Assembly (NCBI GenBank): GCA_028718985.1
Contig: JAQUKQ010000005.1
Coordinates: 1 to 64,000 of the forward strand
Length of the DNA stretch: 64,000 bases
Direction: 5' to 3'
From: Desulfobulbaceae bacterium
GTDB taxonomy: Bacteria; Desulfobacterota; Desulfobulbia; Desulfobulbales; VMSU01
Shown here in pieces: positions 53,763-63,624 of the stretch. The notes below the pieces were generated by a model, which saw only the letters and a program-made list of their open reading frames with translations, ran no database searches and was not told the origin of the DNA. Each line of letters opens with the position of its first letter. Within the stretch, counting starts at the first letter, position 1. The translations under genes were made by a program, and so were the position numbers.

Positions 53763-54821
53763 ATGACACCACAAAGAGAATCCACTCCCCTTAATCGTCT
53801 AGCCACGACAATCCTGTGCGCCTGCCTGCTCATCTCGGTTGGTTGCGAGCAGGAAGCGCCGCATGACAGCACCACAAAAACACCCGCCGCCGGTACCGTT
53901 CCGGTGCAGACAGTCACCGTTAACGAGACCCTCTTCACCATCCAAAATGAAGTGGTGGGCACGGTGAAAGCCGTGCAGGAGGCAACCATCGCCGCCAAGA
54001 TTACCGGTACAATCACCGACATGCCGGTACAGCTTGGCTCATCCGTCAAACAAGGTGACCTGCTGGTCAAGTTGAGTGCCGCTGAAATCGTCGCCCGTTT
54101 ATCACAGGCCGAAACAGCTGTCAATCAAGCCAAGCGGAACTTAGACCGTGAGGAACGTTTGCTTGCCAAAAACGCCTCCACTCAAGAGACAGTCAACGCT
54201 CACTCCGATGCCTACAAGTTGGCGAAAGCCGCTCAGAATGAGGCCAGCACCATGCTAGGCTACGTCACAATCCGAGCCCCTTTCAGCGGGCAAATCTCCA
54301 AAAAAATGGCCGATGTCGGCGATCTAGCAACAGTTGGCACGCCGCTGCTGAACATCGAAAACACCGACATCGTCCAAGCCGTAGCCGCAATCCCAGAAGC
54401 GCAACTTGCCGGTATCAAGCCAGGAGATGCCCTTACCGTACGTATCCCTGCCGCAAATCTGGAGACAAGCGGCACCGTCTCCGAAATCGCCCCTACCGGC
54501 GATGCCGCTTCCCGAACCTCACTGATAAAACTAAATCTCACAGCAAACAAAGCCCTCCGCCCGGGGCAATTCGTCAGGGTCATTCTTCCCGGCACCTCGA
54601 GTAAAACACTGATGGTTCCGGAATCGGCACTCTCCACCTACGGACAGATGGAGCGTCTCTTTGTGGTGGAAAATAACACCGCCAACCTGCGCCTCATCCG
54701 CACAGGAAGCCACCGCGATGGCCAAATAGAGATCCTTTCCGGTCTCAACGCAGGGGAGCAGGTGATCATCGGCGCGAGTGATCGTCTCATCGACGGACAA
54801 CCAGTCAAGGTCACGCCATGA
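53763..54821 (+). CDS. RND efflux membrane-fusion protein (lipoprotein)
   Basis: 352 residues. A lipoprotein signal with lipobox ISVGC anchors it in the inner membrane. Typical blocks are [20 protein letters not shown] (biotinyl-lipoyl), a coiled-coil hairpin near 110-160, [13 protein letters not shown] and the C-terminal [10 protein letters not shown] and [15 protein letters not shown]. It bridges the RND pump to the outer membrane channel. ATG 53763 is the start; the frame upstream overlaps non-coding DNA. Its stop overlaps the pump start (ATGA). Confidence 0.9.
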   Translation: MTPQRESTPLNRLATTILCACLLISVGCEQEAPHDSTTKTPAAGTVPVQTVTVNETLFTIQNEVVGTVKAVQEATIAAKITGTITDMPVQLGSSVKQGDLLVKLSAAEIVARLSQAETAVNQAKRNLDREERLLAKNASTQETVNAHSDAYKLAKAAQNEASTMLGYVTIRAPFSGQISKKMADVGDLATVGTPLLNIENTDIVQAVAAIPEAQLAGIKPGDALTVRIPAANLETSGTVSEIAPTGDAASRTSLIKLNLTANKALRPGQFVRVILPGTSSKTLMVPESALSTYGQMERLFVVENNTANLRLIRTGSHRDGQIEILSGLNAGEQVIIGASDRLIDGQPVKVTP

Positions 54822-57800
54822 AAGAGCATCTCTCCACAAAAACCCAGCACGGCTTTGCCGGGAGTCTCGCCTCATTTTTCATCAATTCGAAGCTGACCAC
54901 GATCGGCATCATCGCCTCCCTACTGCTCGGCGCTCTGGCAGTTGCCATGTTACCCCGCGAGGAAGAACCACAGATCAAGGTACCGATGATCGACGTGCTG
55001 GTTGCCATGCCCGGTGCCACCCCGAAGGAAGTCGAAGAGCGGGTTTCCATCCCCATGGAGAAACTTCTCTATGAACTGCCAGGGGTCGAGTACATCTACT
55101 CCACATCAATGGCGGGGCAGAGCCTCCTTGTTGCCCGTTTTTTTGTTGGCGAGAGCCAGGAAAAGGCCATTGTCAGCTTAAACCAGAAACTTGCTACCAA
55201 TTTTGACCGCATCCCCGCAGGCGTTTCAACACCCCTAGTCAAGCCTCACACCATCGATGACGTGCCGATCCTGGCACTCACCCTGCACAGCTCACGCTAT
55301 GATCACTACACCCTGCGCCGTCTGGCCGCCGAGATCGACGATGCCATCAAGAGTATCCCCCTGGTAGCCGAGACCAAGCTCATCGGCGGCACCAAGCGTC
55401 AGGTCAGCGTCCTGTTCGACCCAATGCTGCTTGCCGCACGTTCACTCTCGTTAGCCGACATCGCCCCCAAACTCCAGGCTGCCAACAGACAGAATCATTC
55501 CGGTGAGATGAAAACTTTCAACCAGGAGATCACCCTGCAAACTGGCCTCTTTCTTGACTCTGCCCAAGAGATAGGCAAAATCGTGATCGGCGTCCAAAAC
55601 GGCAACCCAGTCTACCTTAACGAGGTGGCCACCATTCTTGACGGCCCCTCTACGCCAAGCAGCTACGCCCTTTTTGGCCAAGGCAAAGGGGGACCGGAAG
55701 AGGCCGCTGTGACACTCTCAGTAGCCAAACGACCGGGGGCTAATGCCGTGCAAGTGGTCGAGTCAATACTCACCAAGGTCAACAGCCTGAAAGGTAGGCT
55801 TATCCCCGCCGATGTCTCGGTCAGTGTCACCAGAAATTATGGTGAGACCGCCGCCGAAAAATCTAACGAACTGCTCCTGCACATGGCCATCGCCGTCTTC
55901 GGCGTCACCCTGCTCATCCTCATGTTCCTGGGGTGGCGCGAATCCATCATCGTCATCCTGGCCATTCCCTCAACCCTGTCGCTGACACTGCTCCTCTTTT
56001 ATCTCTACGGCTACACCTTAAACCGCATCACCCTCTTTGCCCTGATCTTCTCCATCGGCATCCTGGTGGATGACGCCATCGTCGTGGTCGAGAACATCGT
56101 CCGCCACAACCGCCTGCCCTCCAATCAACGGCGTCCACTCAAGGAGATCGCAATCGATGCGGTCAACGAAGTCGGCAACCCCACCATCCTCGCCACTTGG
56201 GCCGTCATTGCTGCCATACTCCCCATGGCCTTTGTCGGAGGCTTGATGGGCCCCTATATGCGCCCCATCCCGATCGGCTCGTCAGCGGCCATGATCTTCT
56301 CCCTGCTCATCGCCTTTACAGTCACCCCCTGGGCTGCCATCAGGGTATTGAAACGACACCTGCCAAAGTCTGGCGCAGAGCCGTTCGGCCAAGATGACGA
56401 CCATGCGCCAAGTGACTTTTTCACCCGCCTATACCACCGCATCATGGAACCTTTGCTCTCGCATGCCGGCTGGAGGATACTTTTTTTTCTGACAATTATC
56501 TCTCTGTTGCTCGGCTCCTGCGCCATGGTCTATCTCGGGTTGGTTAAGGTCAAGATGCTGCCCTTCGACAACAAGAGCGAGTTCCAGATTATCTTGAACA
56601 TGCCCGAGGGCTCGACTCTCGAGCAGACGGCCCAAGCTGCCCGGGAGATGGCAGCTGTCGCTGGTCGGGAACCCGAGGTAACCAACTACCAGGTTTACGC
56701 CGGTGCCGCATCGCCCTATAACTTCAATGGTCTGGTACGGCACTACTTCCTGCGGGGCGGGCCAACCATGGCCGATGTCCAGATCAACCTCCTCCCTAAA
56801 GCGGAACGCAAGGCGCAGAGCCACGACATAGCTAAACGAGTACGCCCGGCAATCACCGAAATCGCCAACAAATATCATGCGGCAGTTGCTGTTGCCGAAG
56901 TCCCCCCAGGCCCACCGGTACTACAGACACTGGTGGCCGAGATCTACGGCCAGACCGATGCCGAGCGGCAAAAGCTGGCAGCACAGGTCAAGGATATTTT
57001 CACCTCGACCCCAGGGGTGGTTGATGTAGACTGGTACCGGGAGCAGGAACGCTTAAAAAGCGTGATGACGGTGGATAAAGAAAAGGCGGCGCTGCACGGC
57101 ATCTCAGAGGCCGAGATCACCAACACCATTGCCACGTCGCTCAAGGGGTTGCCAGTCGACCTTCTGCACCAACCGCAGGACAAAGAAGAGGTGCCGATCA
57201 TCCTGCAACTGCCGGAGGCCATGCGGGCCAGGGTGAATGACCTGCTGAACATCCAACTTCGATCCGCAGATTCTGGTGTTTTTGTGCCGCTGCGTGAGTT
57301 AGTAAAAGTCAGCCAGACCCCGGTTGATCAACCTATTTATCGCAAAAATTTAAAACCGGTGATTTATGTGACAGGAGACGTGGCAGGCATAGTAGAAAGC
57401 CCAGTCTACGCCATTTTGGAGATGAACAAGAGGATCGCGGCACTCGACGGGAGAAAGTTTGGCTCAGAAAAGCAGGCGATCACCCTCTACAACCTGAAGC
57501 AGCCCTTCAGTGAAACGGAACCGGCCATCAAATGGGACGGTGAATGGCACATCACGCTTGAGGTCTTCCGCGACCTAGGCCTCGCTTTCTGCGTGGTCAT
57601 GATCCTGATCTACATGCTGATGGTGGGTTGGTTCAAGGACTACTTCGTACCACTGGTGGTGATGGCGGCCATTCCCTTTTCACTGATCGGCATCCTGCCG
57701 GCGCACTGGGGGTTTGGCGCTTTTTTTACAGCTACCTCGATGATCGGCTTTATGGCGGGGGCAGGGATCGTCGTCCGTAACTCCATCATCTTGGTGGATT

Positions 57801-58063
57801 TCATCGAGCTACGCATCAGCCACGGCCTGCCACTGGCCGAAGCGGTCGTCGAAGCCGGGGCCATACGCTTCCGACCCATGCTCTTAACGGCTTTGGCGGT
57901 AGTGGTTGGGGCATCGGTAATCCTGGCCGACCCCATTTTTCAGGGACTTGCGATCTCACTCATGTTCGGCGAGATCGCCAGCCTCCTCATCAGCCGCATG
58001 GCGGTGCCGGTGCTCTACTTCATGCTCCAGAAGCGGCACCACGAGAAACACCCCTCTTCCTGA
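54818..58063 (+). CDS. RND efflux transporter permease
   Basis: 1081 residues, about twelve membrane helices in two repeats with large periplasmic loops near 45-330 and 570-870. [27 protein letters not shown] and the TM4 pair [15 protein letters not shown] (proton relay aspartates) are visible. The second half has [19 protein letters not shown]. The group is close to proton-driven export of hydrophobic drugs; the real substrate is unknown. It is the last gene of a tolC-like / adaptor / pump operon. Its start overlaps the adaptor stop. Confidence 0.93.
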   Translation: MKEHLSTKTQHGFAGSLASFFINSKLTTIGIIASLLLGALAVAMLPREEEPQIKVPMIDVLVAMPGATPKEVEERVSIPMEKLLYELPGVEYIYSTSMAGQSLLVARFFVGESQEKAIVSLNQKLATNFDRIPAGVSTPLVKPHTIDDVPILALTLHSSRYDHYTLRRLAAEIDDAIKSIPLVAETKLIGGTKRQVSVLFDPMLLAARSLSLADIAPKLQAANRQNHSGEMKTFNQEITLQTGLFLDSAQEIGKIVIGVQNGNPVYLNEVATILDGPSTPSSYALFGQGKGGPEEAAVTLSVAKRPGANAVQVVESILTKVNSLKGRLIPADVSVSVTRNYGETAAEKSNELLLHMAIAVFGVTLLILMFLGWRESIIVILAIPSTLSLTLLLFYLYGYTLNRITLFALIFSIGILVDDAIVVVENIVRHNRLPSNQRRPLKEIAIDAVNEVGNPTILATWAVIAAILPMAFVGGLMGPYMRPIPIGSSAAMIFSLLIAFTVTPWAAIRVLKRHLPKSGAEPFGQDDDHAPSDFFTRLYHRIMEPLLSHAGWRILFFLTIISLLLGSCAMVYLGLVKVKMLPFDNKSEFQIILNMPEGSTLEQTAQAAREMAAVAGREPEVTNYQVYAGAASPYNFNGLVRHYFLRGGPTMADVQINLLPKAERKAQSHDIAKRVRPAITEIANKYHAAVAVAEVPPGPPVLQTLVAEIYGQTDAERQKLAAQVKDIFTSTPGVVDVDWYREQERLKSVMTVDKEKAALHGISEAEITNTIATSLKGLPVDLLHQPQDKEEVPIILQLPEAMRARVNDLLNIQLRSADSGVFVPLRELVKVSQTPVDQPIYRKNLKPVIYVTGDVAGIVESPVYAILEMNKRIAALDGRKFGSEKQAITLYNLKQPFSETEPAIKWDGEWHITLEVFRDLGLAFCVVMILIYMLMVGWFKDYFVPLVVMAAIPFSLIGILPAHWGFGAFFTATSMIGFMAGAGIVVRNSIILVDFIELRISHGLPLAEAVVEAGAIRFRPMLLTALAVVVGASVILADPIFQGLAISLMFGEIASLLISRMAVPVLYFMLQKRHHEKHPSS

Positions 58064-58091
58064 CGAACACCCACAAGCACCTGCCGTGAGT

Positions 58092-58148
58092 GTAAACTGT
58101 CCAACACCCTACAGATCTCAGCAAGATGTGTGTTGCTGGACAGTTTAC
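58092..58148. repeat. Inverted repeat between two convergent genes
   Basis: GTAAACTGTCC (58092-58102) and GGACAGTTTAC (58138-58148) are perfect 11-bp arms around a 35-base loop, with AACAC/GTGTT continuing the match after a two-base bulge. There is no T run, so it may slow transcription from either side rather than terminate it cleanly. Confidence 0.55.
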
Positions 58149-58154
58149 GCCTGA

Positions 58155-60062
58155 TCAATGCAAGGCTTGGTCGATATCCAATAAGATTTTGACCTTCGCG
58201 CCAGCCTTGGCCATCCCCAGGATATAGTTGGTATTGATGCTTGCCCCGAAATTCGGTGGCTCCTCGATCTCAGCCGACTTAAACGACGTCACCTCGGAAA
58301 CGGCATCGACCACCACACCAATCAGCTTTGACTCCTGGTGGGACTCTGATTCGACAATGACGATGCAGCTTCGATCGTTATAAGCAATCTCCTCCATGCC
58401 AAGCTTGGCACGCAGATCGATAATCGGGATAACTCGCTCCCGAAGATTGATGACGCCTTTAGCATACGAAGGGGCTTGGTGGACCTTTACGAAATCCATC
58501 ATCTTGATGATCTCTTTGACCTTCAGTATATTGACCCCAAACTCCTGACTGTTGAGCATAAAGGTCAGATAACGCCCCTCCCGAGCCAGCATGGTCTTTG
58601 AAGTCCCGCCGTCGCCGTTTTTCGGCTGCAATATCTTATTGAGCACAACGCTATTGTGCATGAAGGAGGCGGTGGCCCGGGGCATCCCGGCACAAGCCAC
58701 GTCGGCATACTGCGTATCGACGAAACGTTCCAGATCCACCAGAGCGCCAATACCCATGCTGTTATGCATATACTGCTGCATCTTGCCCAGATCCTCTTTG
58801 GAGGGGTAAAGATCCCCAGTCTTGATCCCCTGGGGTTCTTTCAGGACATTTTTCAATACTGGCACCTTGAGCCCCAACTTCTTCTCTGGATCCAAGAAGG
58901 CCACCGCAATTTCGGCCGCTGCATCGGGCCTCTTCTCGACAAATTTCCCCGCCTTGACCAAGAGATCGGTTAATTCATAGACCGCCTCACGATGCTGGTC
59001 GGTAAAATCATCCCGCAAGGTAACAACGCAACAGGGGTGATTGCTCCACAGTTCGTTCGACAGAAATTGCAAGTCGGCAATACCTGCGGCAATCGACTTG
59101 GTGCCGATAGGCTCAGCCACCATAAAGCCACAGGCCTCGGCGTTATCCTTCAGAAAGTCCGGCATATTCACCGGAGCAACCACCTCCAAATTGACATCAA
59201 CATCATCGCCCTTCTCCAAGCTGGACTTCAACCCCACCCCATCAAAAAACATGTGGACCAGCATGTGGTGCACTGACATCTTATGAGGTATCAAGAAAGA
59301 GCGTTTGCGAAAAAAGTTTTGATACGGTTCTGCATAGTCCCCCTGATGACTGCGGACAAAGATACTGCCGCTTCGATGGGCAAAGAGCACGAGCTTGATC
59401 GGCATGCCATAGTTAAACAGATCCATGGCGATCGGTGCCAGAATAAAGGCACCATCCACCGTGCCGGTCTCAAGCGCCTTCTGCACAGGATTCCACCCCG
59501 GTAGACACTGAGTCTCTAACTCGAAATGCTTGGGTACTACCTCGCCCCGTTCAATCCAGTGTTTCAACACCCCCAGAATCAAATGATCCGTAATCTGAAT
59601 ATGGGCCATCCGCAACTTGACCTTTCCGGAGGCGCCAATCTTTGGACCCGCCATTGCCGCAGGATCCAACACCTTCTTGATGCCAAAGGCCTCCTCCATC
59701 TTCTCCTTAAGTTCAACTGGGCCAAATGGTTTCGCAATCAGACCATTGGCTCCTGCTTCGAGGGCAATCTTCGTTTGACTGCGATCGGACTGACCTGTCG
59801 CCATCAAAAAAGGGATTTTCTGGAATTTTTCCTGCTGCCGCATCCAAACCAGCAAGTCATAGCCCCCCATATTGGGCATATTCCAATCGCTGATCACAAA
59901 ATCTATCTTATCCTGAGCCTGAAGGATTTCCGTGGCAATCTGGCCGTCTCCCGCCTCGATTATATTCTTGAAACCAAGTGATTTCAGGGTATTGATCTCA
60001 ATTTTCCGCATGGTGACCGCATCTTCAGCCAGCAGAATCGTAATATCTTCAGGAATACTCAT
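58155..60062 (-). CDS. Receiver / substrate-binding-protein-like / CheW fusion
   Basis: 635 residues with no signal peptide or membrane segment. Residues 1-125 are a CheY-like receiver (AEDAVTMRK, phosphoacceptor Asp59 in FVISDWNMPNMGG, Lys in IAKPFGP). About 145-400 looks like a NrtA/CmpA/THI5-like periplasmic binding protein (MAHIQITDHLILGVLKHW, CLPGWNPVQKALETGTVDGA), although it lacks any export signal. A linker with MHNS-type repeats leads to a CheW domain at about 490-630 (GRYLTFMLNSQEFGVNILKV, INLRERVIPIIDLRAKLGM). CheW couples chemoreceptors to CheA. The binding fold would sense a cytoplasmic ligand and the receiver would tune coupling. This combination is uncommon. No other chemotaxis genes are nearby. 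Confidence 0.88.
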   Translation of the reverse strand: MSIPEDITILLAEDAVTMRKIEINTLKSLGFKNIIEAGDGQIATEILQAQDKIDFVISDWNMPNMGGYDLLVWMRQQEKFQKIPFLMATGQSDRSQTKIALEAGANGLIAKPFGPVELKEKMEEAFGIKKVLDPAAMAGPKIGASGKVKLRMAHIQITDHLILGVLKHWIERGEVVPKHFELETQCLPGWNPVQKALETGTVDGAFILAPIAMDLFNYGMPIKLVLFAHRSGSIFVRSHQGDYAEPYQNFFRKRSFLIPHKMSVHHMLVHMFFDGVGLKSSLEKGDDVDVNLEVVAPVNMPDFLKDNAEACGFMVAEPIGTKSIAAGIADLQFLSNELWSNHPCCVVTLRDDFTDQHREAVYELTDLLVKAGKFVEKRPDAAAEIAVAFLDPEKKLGLKVPVLKNVLKEPQGIKTGDLYPSKEDLGKMQQYMHNSMGIGALVDLERFVDTQYADVACAGMPRATASFMHNSVVLNKILQPKNGDGGTSKTMLAREGRYLTFMLNSQEFGVNILKVKEIIKMMDFVKVHQAPSYAKGVINLRERVIPIIDLRAKLGMEEIAYNDRSCIVIVESESHQESKLIGVVVDAVSEVTSFKSAEIEEPPNFGASINTNYILGMAKAGAKVKILLDIDQALH

Positions 60063-60181
60063 GGCGCGTAGCTCCTCAATAACAAATATGGGGACAAAGG
60101 GAAATTTTGATCACTATTGCGATAGTGTAGCAGAAAAAAAAATCAAAAGTGAACAATTTTTTCTTGCGCACCGACGAACAA

Positions 60182-60514
60182 TCACGCCCTGATCCCATGC
60201 TCACTGACCATACGATCCATCGTGGTCAACAAGAACTCACGCTGGGTGGCGGTGGCGTAACAGGTACACGAACAGTGCAGATTTGACTCACTTCGCACCA
60301 ACAGTTCAAATGAGACAAAATCATCACCCACTTCGACCGCAAAGGAGAATGGTCCACACTCTTCATGACCCAATTGAGCCCCACCAAGCATCTCTTCGGG
60401 AATCGCCAGCCAGTATAAACCTTCCACTCCGCCAACACGGCCTGTGGCATCCAAAAATTCTTTCGCTTTTTGAATCTCATCATTAGTCAACTCATTCATC
60501 AATATCTGCCGCAT
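60182..60514 (-). CDS. Small acidic protein of unknown function
   Basis: 110 residues and not recognised. The N terminus is helical (MNELTNDEIQKAKEFLDATG); the middle has PEEMLGGAQLGHEECGPFSF and the C terminus is helical. Four Cys include CSCTCY near residue 80. ATG 60514 has AAAGGA nine bases upstream. It follows a small frame (60570-60728) on the same strand and precedes the receiver/SBP/CheW gene by about 120 bases. No function is proposed. Confidence 0.7.
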   Translation of the reverse strand: MRQILMNELTNDEIQKAKEFLDATGRVGGVEGLYWLAIPEEMLGGAQLGHEECGPFSFAVEVGDDFVSFELLVRSESNLHCSCTCYATATQREFLLTTMDRMVSEHGIRA

Positions 60515-60569
60515 ATTAGTTATCCTTTCTCCTTCTCCAAATTGAATGTTGTTGCTCTAAGCTAAACTC

Positions 60570-60728
60570 TCAGCAAATGCCATTCTCTTTTTTACCCCAA
60601 CCCAAGAGGATCATCCACTCTTTCTTCAGCCGGGAAATCTCCTGATTTTTCTTTGCACTCTCGGCCGCCTTACGGTACATATTACCTAAGCGTTCCACAA
60701 CAGCGCAGCTTGCTATTCTGTGGGACAT
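60570..60728 (-). CDS. Possible 52-residue (or 36-residue) small protein
   Basis: Open frame from ATG 60728 to a TGA at 60570, 52 codons. An internal ATG at 60680 has AGG five bases upstream and would give 36 residues starting MYRKAAESAKKNQEI. The body is basic and helical with two Trp (EWMILLGWGKK). It lies 55 bases before the 110-residue gene on the same strand. It could equally be chance coding. Confidence 0.4.
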   Translation of the reverse strand: MSHRIASCAVVERLGNMYRKAAESAKKNQEISRLKKEWMILLGWGKKENGIC

Positions 60729-60803
60729 CCGTTAGAGCAAAAATAGCTTCACCCGCTTTCCATATTTCAAGAATTAGCCCCTGTCCACCTGAGGAGATCT
60801 CTC

Positions 60804-61145
60804 ATGAATGACAATTGCCTGTTTTGTAAGATCATCCAAGGCCAGATCCCGGCAACCAAGCTCTATGAAGATGCCGACATCTTGGCCTTTGCCGACATCA
60901 GCCCCCAAGCTCCTACCCATTTCTTAGTCATACCAAAACGGCACCTTAGCGGCCCCAGTGCAGCGAGTGAGGCAGACGAGGCCTTACTTGGTAAAATCAT
61001 GCGTGTTGGTGCTGAAATCGCTAAAAATCAAGGCGTGGAGCAGTTCCGCCTTGTCATCAATAACGGCGCCGAGGCAGGCCAAACCGTCTTCCACCTGCAC
61101 CTCCATGTCTTAGGTGGCCGGCCGATGACTTGGCCACCAGGTTGA
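60804..61145 (+). CDS. HIT family hydrolase
   Basis: 113 residues, typical of the HINT branch. CLFCKIIQGQIPA starts the protein, and the histidine triad is HLHLHVLGG near the C terminus, with NNGAEAGQTVFHLHLHV before it. It acts on nucleoside phosphoramidates or related nucleotides in the cytoplasm. ATG 60804 has GAGGAG upstream. It precedes mobB by nine bases. Confidence 0.92.
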   Translation: MNDNCLFCKIIQGQIPATKLYEDADILAFADISPQAPTHFLVIPKRHLSGPSAASEADEALLGKIMRVGAEIAKNQGVEQFRLVINNGAEAGQTVFHLHLHVLGGRPMTWPPG

Positions 61146-61154
61146 GAGCGAATC

Positions 61155-61646
61155 ATGCCCCCCATCATCTCCATCATCGGTAAGGCAAACAGCGGCAAAA
61201 CCACCCTCCTGGAAAAACTCATCCCGGTGCTCAGGGGACGGCAGATCCGGGTCGGAACGATCAAGCACCATGTCCATGAATTCAACATGGACAAACCAGG
61301 CAAAGACACTTGGCGGCATAAACAGGCCGGAGCCAATGTCGTGGCGCTCTCCTCCCCCACGGGGCTTGGGATTATCCGCGAGACTGACCACGACACACCC
61401 CTTGACGAGATCGTCCAGCGTTATTTTGATGACGTTGATCTTGTGATCACGGAAGGGTATAAGTCTGGACCAGCCCCAAAGATCGAAATTTTCCGTCTCG
61501 CGGCCCATGACGAACCCCTTGCCAACCGAGACCATACGTGGCTGACAATTGTCAGTGACAAAGCGATGGCCTGCGACCTACCGCTTTTCACCTTGGACGA
61601 CACAGCAGGACTGGCAGACTTCCTGATCAACACCTTCTCCCTCTAA
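61155..61646 (+). CDS. mobB: Molybdopterin-guanine dinucleotide biosynthesis protein B
   Basis: 163 residues. P loop [12 protein letters not shown], then [24 protein letters not shown] and VITEGYKSG, all typical of MobB, a GTPase that aids the MobA step of molybdenum cofactor maturation. No other molybdenum gene is in the window. It starts nine bases after the HIT stop and ends 11 bases before serS, so the three are probably one transcript. Confidence 0.92.
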   Translation: MPPIISIIGKANSGKTTLLEKLIPVLRGRQIRVGTIKHHVHEFNMDKPGKDTWRHKQAGANVVALSSPTGLGIIRETDHDTPLDEIVQRYFDDVDLVITEGYKSGPAPKIEIFRLAAHDEPLANRDHTWLTIVSDKAMACDLPLFTLDDTAGLADFLINTFSL

Positions 61647-61657
61647 AAAGGACCACC

Positions 61658-62929
61658 ATGCTTGAATTACGATTTGTCAGAGAAAATACCGAACTGGTAA
61701 AGGCCAAGATGCTGCTTCGCGGCATGGATGTCGATAAGATCGACCGCTTTATTGCCATCGACATAGAACGCCGCCAACTGCTCTCCGAGGTCGAAGGACT
61801 GCGCAACGCACGCAAAACAACGTCCCAAGAGATTGCCGTCTTGAAGTCAAAAAAACAAGATGCAGAAGCGCTTATGCTTGAGATGCGCAAGGTCGGAGAT
61901 CGGATCAAAGATCTGGAACAACGTCTGTCCGAGGTTGAGAAAGACTTGAATGCCATCGTCATGGAGATCCCGAACCTCTGCCAGGACTCCGTCCCCTTCG
62001 GCAAGAATGAGCATGACAATGTTGAGATAAAACGAGTTGGTGTACCCACCTCTTTCCCTTTCACTGCCAAAGCCCACTGGCAGCTTGGCGAAGAGCTGGG
62101 GGTGATGGACTTCGATCGTGCCGCCAAACTCTCCGGTGCCCGATTCGCCGTCCTGAAGGGCATGGCCTCGCGCCTGGAGCGGGCCCTGATCAACTTCATG
62201 TTGGATCTGCATACTCAGAAACATGGATACCAAGAGGTGCTGCCCCCATTCCTGGTCAACAGCGCCTCAATGACCGCCACTGGCCAACTCCCGAAATTCG
62301 AAGAAGACCTGTTTCGAGCCCAAGGTTGGGATCTCTACCTGATCCCTACCGCCGAGGTGCCGGTCACCAATTTGCATCGCGATGAGACCCTGAGCGAAAA
62401 AGAGCTGCCGATCAAATACGTGGCCTACACGCCCTGCTTCCGCTCCGAAGCTGGTTCCTACGGCAAGGACACCAGAGGCCTGATCCGCCAGCATCAATTC
62501 GATAAGGTAGAGTTGGTCAAATTCACCACCCCAGAGAGCTCGAATGAAGAGTTGGAATCACTACTCGCCGATGCCGAAGAGGTCCTGCAACTTCTCAAAC
62601 TGCCTTACCGCGTCATCACCCTGTGTGGTGGCGATCTGGGATTCTCTTCCAGCAAAACGTACGACATCGAGGTGTGGATGCCTTCGCAAAACACCTACCG
62701 AGAAATTTCATCGTGCAGTAATTTTTTGGATTTTCAAGCTCGGCGGGGTGGCATCCGTTATCGCCCACAGGGCAGCAACAAAAGCGCTCTCGTGCACACC
62801 CTGAATGGGAGCGGACTCGCCGTCGGACGAACACTTGCCGCCATTTTCGAAAACTACCAGCAGGAAGATGGTCAAGTGGCTATCCCAGAGGTCTTGCAGC
62901 CCTATTTCACCAACAGATTTTCTTCATAA
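61658..62929 (+). CDS. serS: Seryl-tRNA synthetase
   Basis: 423 residues, class II synthetase. The N-terminal coiled coil (about 28-110) that grips tRNA is followed by motif 1 (near GAYQ-type helix), motif 2 [20 protein letters not shown] and motif 3 with [39 protein letters not shown] and NFLDFQARR are also diagnostic. It is part of the HIT-mobB-serS run. Confidence 0.97.
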   Translation: MLELRFVRENTELVKAKMLLRGMDVDKIDRFIAIDIERRQLLSEVEGLRNARKTTSQEIAVLKSKKQDAEALMLEMRKVGDRIKDLEQRLSEVEKDLNAIVMEIPNLCQDSVPFGKNEHDNVEIKRVGVPTSFPFTAKAHWQLGEELGVMDFDRAAKLSGARFAVLKGMASRLERALINFMLDLHTQKHGYQEVLPPFLVNSASMTATGQLPKFEEDLFRAQGWDLYLIPTAEVPVTNLHRDETLSEKELPIKYVAYTPCFRSEAGSYGKDTRGLIRQHQFDKVELVKFTTPESSNEELESLLADAEEVLQLLKLPYRVITLCGGDLGFSSSKTYDIEVWMPSQNTYREISSCSNFLDFQARRGGIRYRPQGSNKSALVHTLNGSGLAVGRTLAAIFENYQQEDGQVAIPEVLQPYFTNRFSS

Positions 62930-62953
62930 GCCTGTGAGGAAAAGGAACAGACG

Positions 62954-63622
62954 ATGACACACGACAAATCGCCTGGTGGAAATGACGCCTTTGCGCTCTT
63001 CCCAGACTTGATGAAAGATGTCGTCAAGGTCAGCACGCAACAAAGCGGCGCGCCAAGGCCTAGCAGTGTGCAAAGAAAACAGGCCGTTTCGGCCCTTGCC
63101 ACCAGCACCACTGTCACGCCTCCGCCACCACCAGACATCAGGTGGCTGTCTGACGGAGGGGAGGGGGAGAAAGCACAGATTGCGAAGGGCCCTACCGCCT
63201 TAGTTCTCATGGCAGGAGATGGCCGGCAGGAGATTTCGAAGACCTTTCAGGAACTTGGCTACTCCATTGAACTCGCAAGTTCACAAGCTGAAGCGATCAG
63301 AAAAGTCACAGCTCTTGACTTTGCCGCCGTTGTCGTAGATGCCAGCTTCATAAGGGTCCCTCTCGCAGAATCAGCGTTCCACCGCTTCATGAAATGGCTG
63401 CCCATGCCGAAGAGACGCCCCATCCATTATACCTTCATCGGACCGCAGACACATACCCTCTACAGCTTGGAAGCGCTTAGCGAAAGCGTCAACATGGTGG
63501 TCAACGAGGGTGATCTCAAACACTTTGATGTACTCCTCCGCAAAGGTTTACTCGAACACAAGACCCTTTTCCAGCCATACATGGCGCGTCTCGCTCAACA
63601 CAAAAAAAAATCCGCTCCATAA
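62954..63622 (+). CDS. Degenerate receiver-like protein
   Basis: 222 residues. The first 60 residues are low in structure and Ser/Ala/Pro-rich, with a PPPPP stretch near 57-62. From about 78 the fold resembles a response-regulator receiver: ALVLMAGDGRQEISKTFQEL, then FAAVVVDASF where the phosphoacceptor Asp would be. The usual acidic pair is replaced (AGD). It probably cannot be phosphorylated in the normal way. The C-terminal half is a helical region without a known domain. It follows serS by 24 bases. Confidence 0.7.
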   Translation: MTHDKSPGGNDAFALFPDLMKDVVKVSTQQSGAPRPSSVQRKQAVSALATSTTVTPPPPPDIRWLSDGGEGEKAQIAKGPTALVLMAGDGRQEISKTFQELGYSIELASSQAEAIRKVTALDFAAVVVDASFIRVPLAESAFHRFMKWLPMPKRRPIHYTFIGPQTHTLYSLEALSESVNMVVNEGDLKHFDVLLRKGLLEHKTLFQPYMARLAQHKKKSAP

Positions 63623-63624
63623 CC

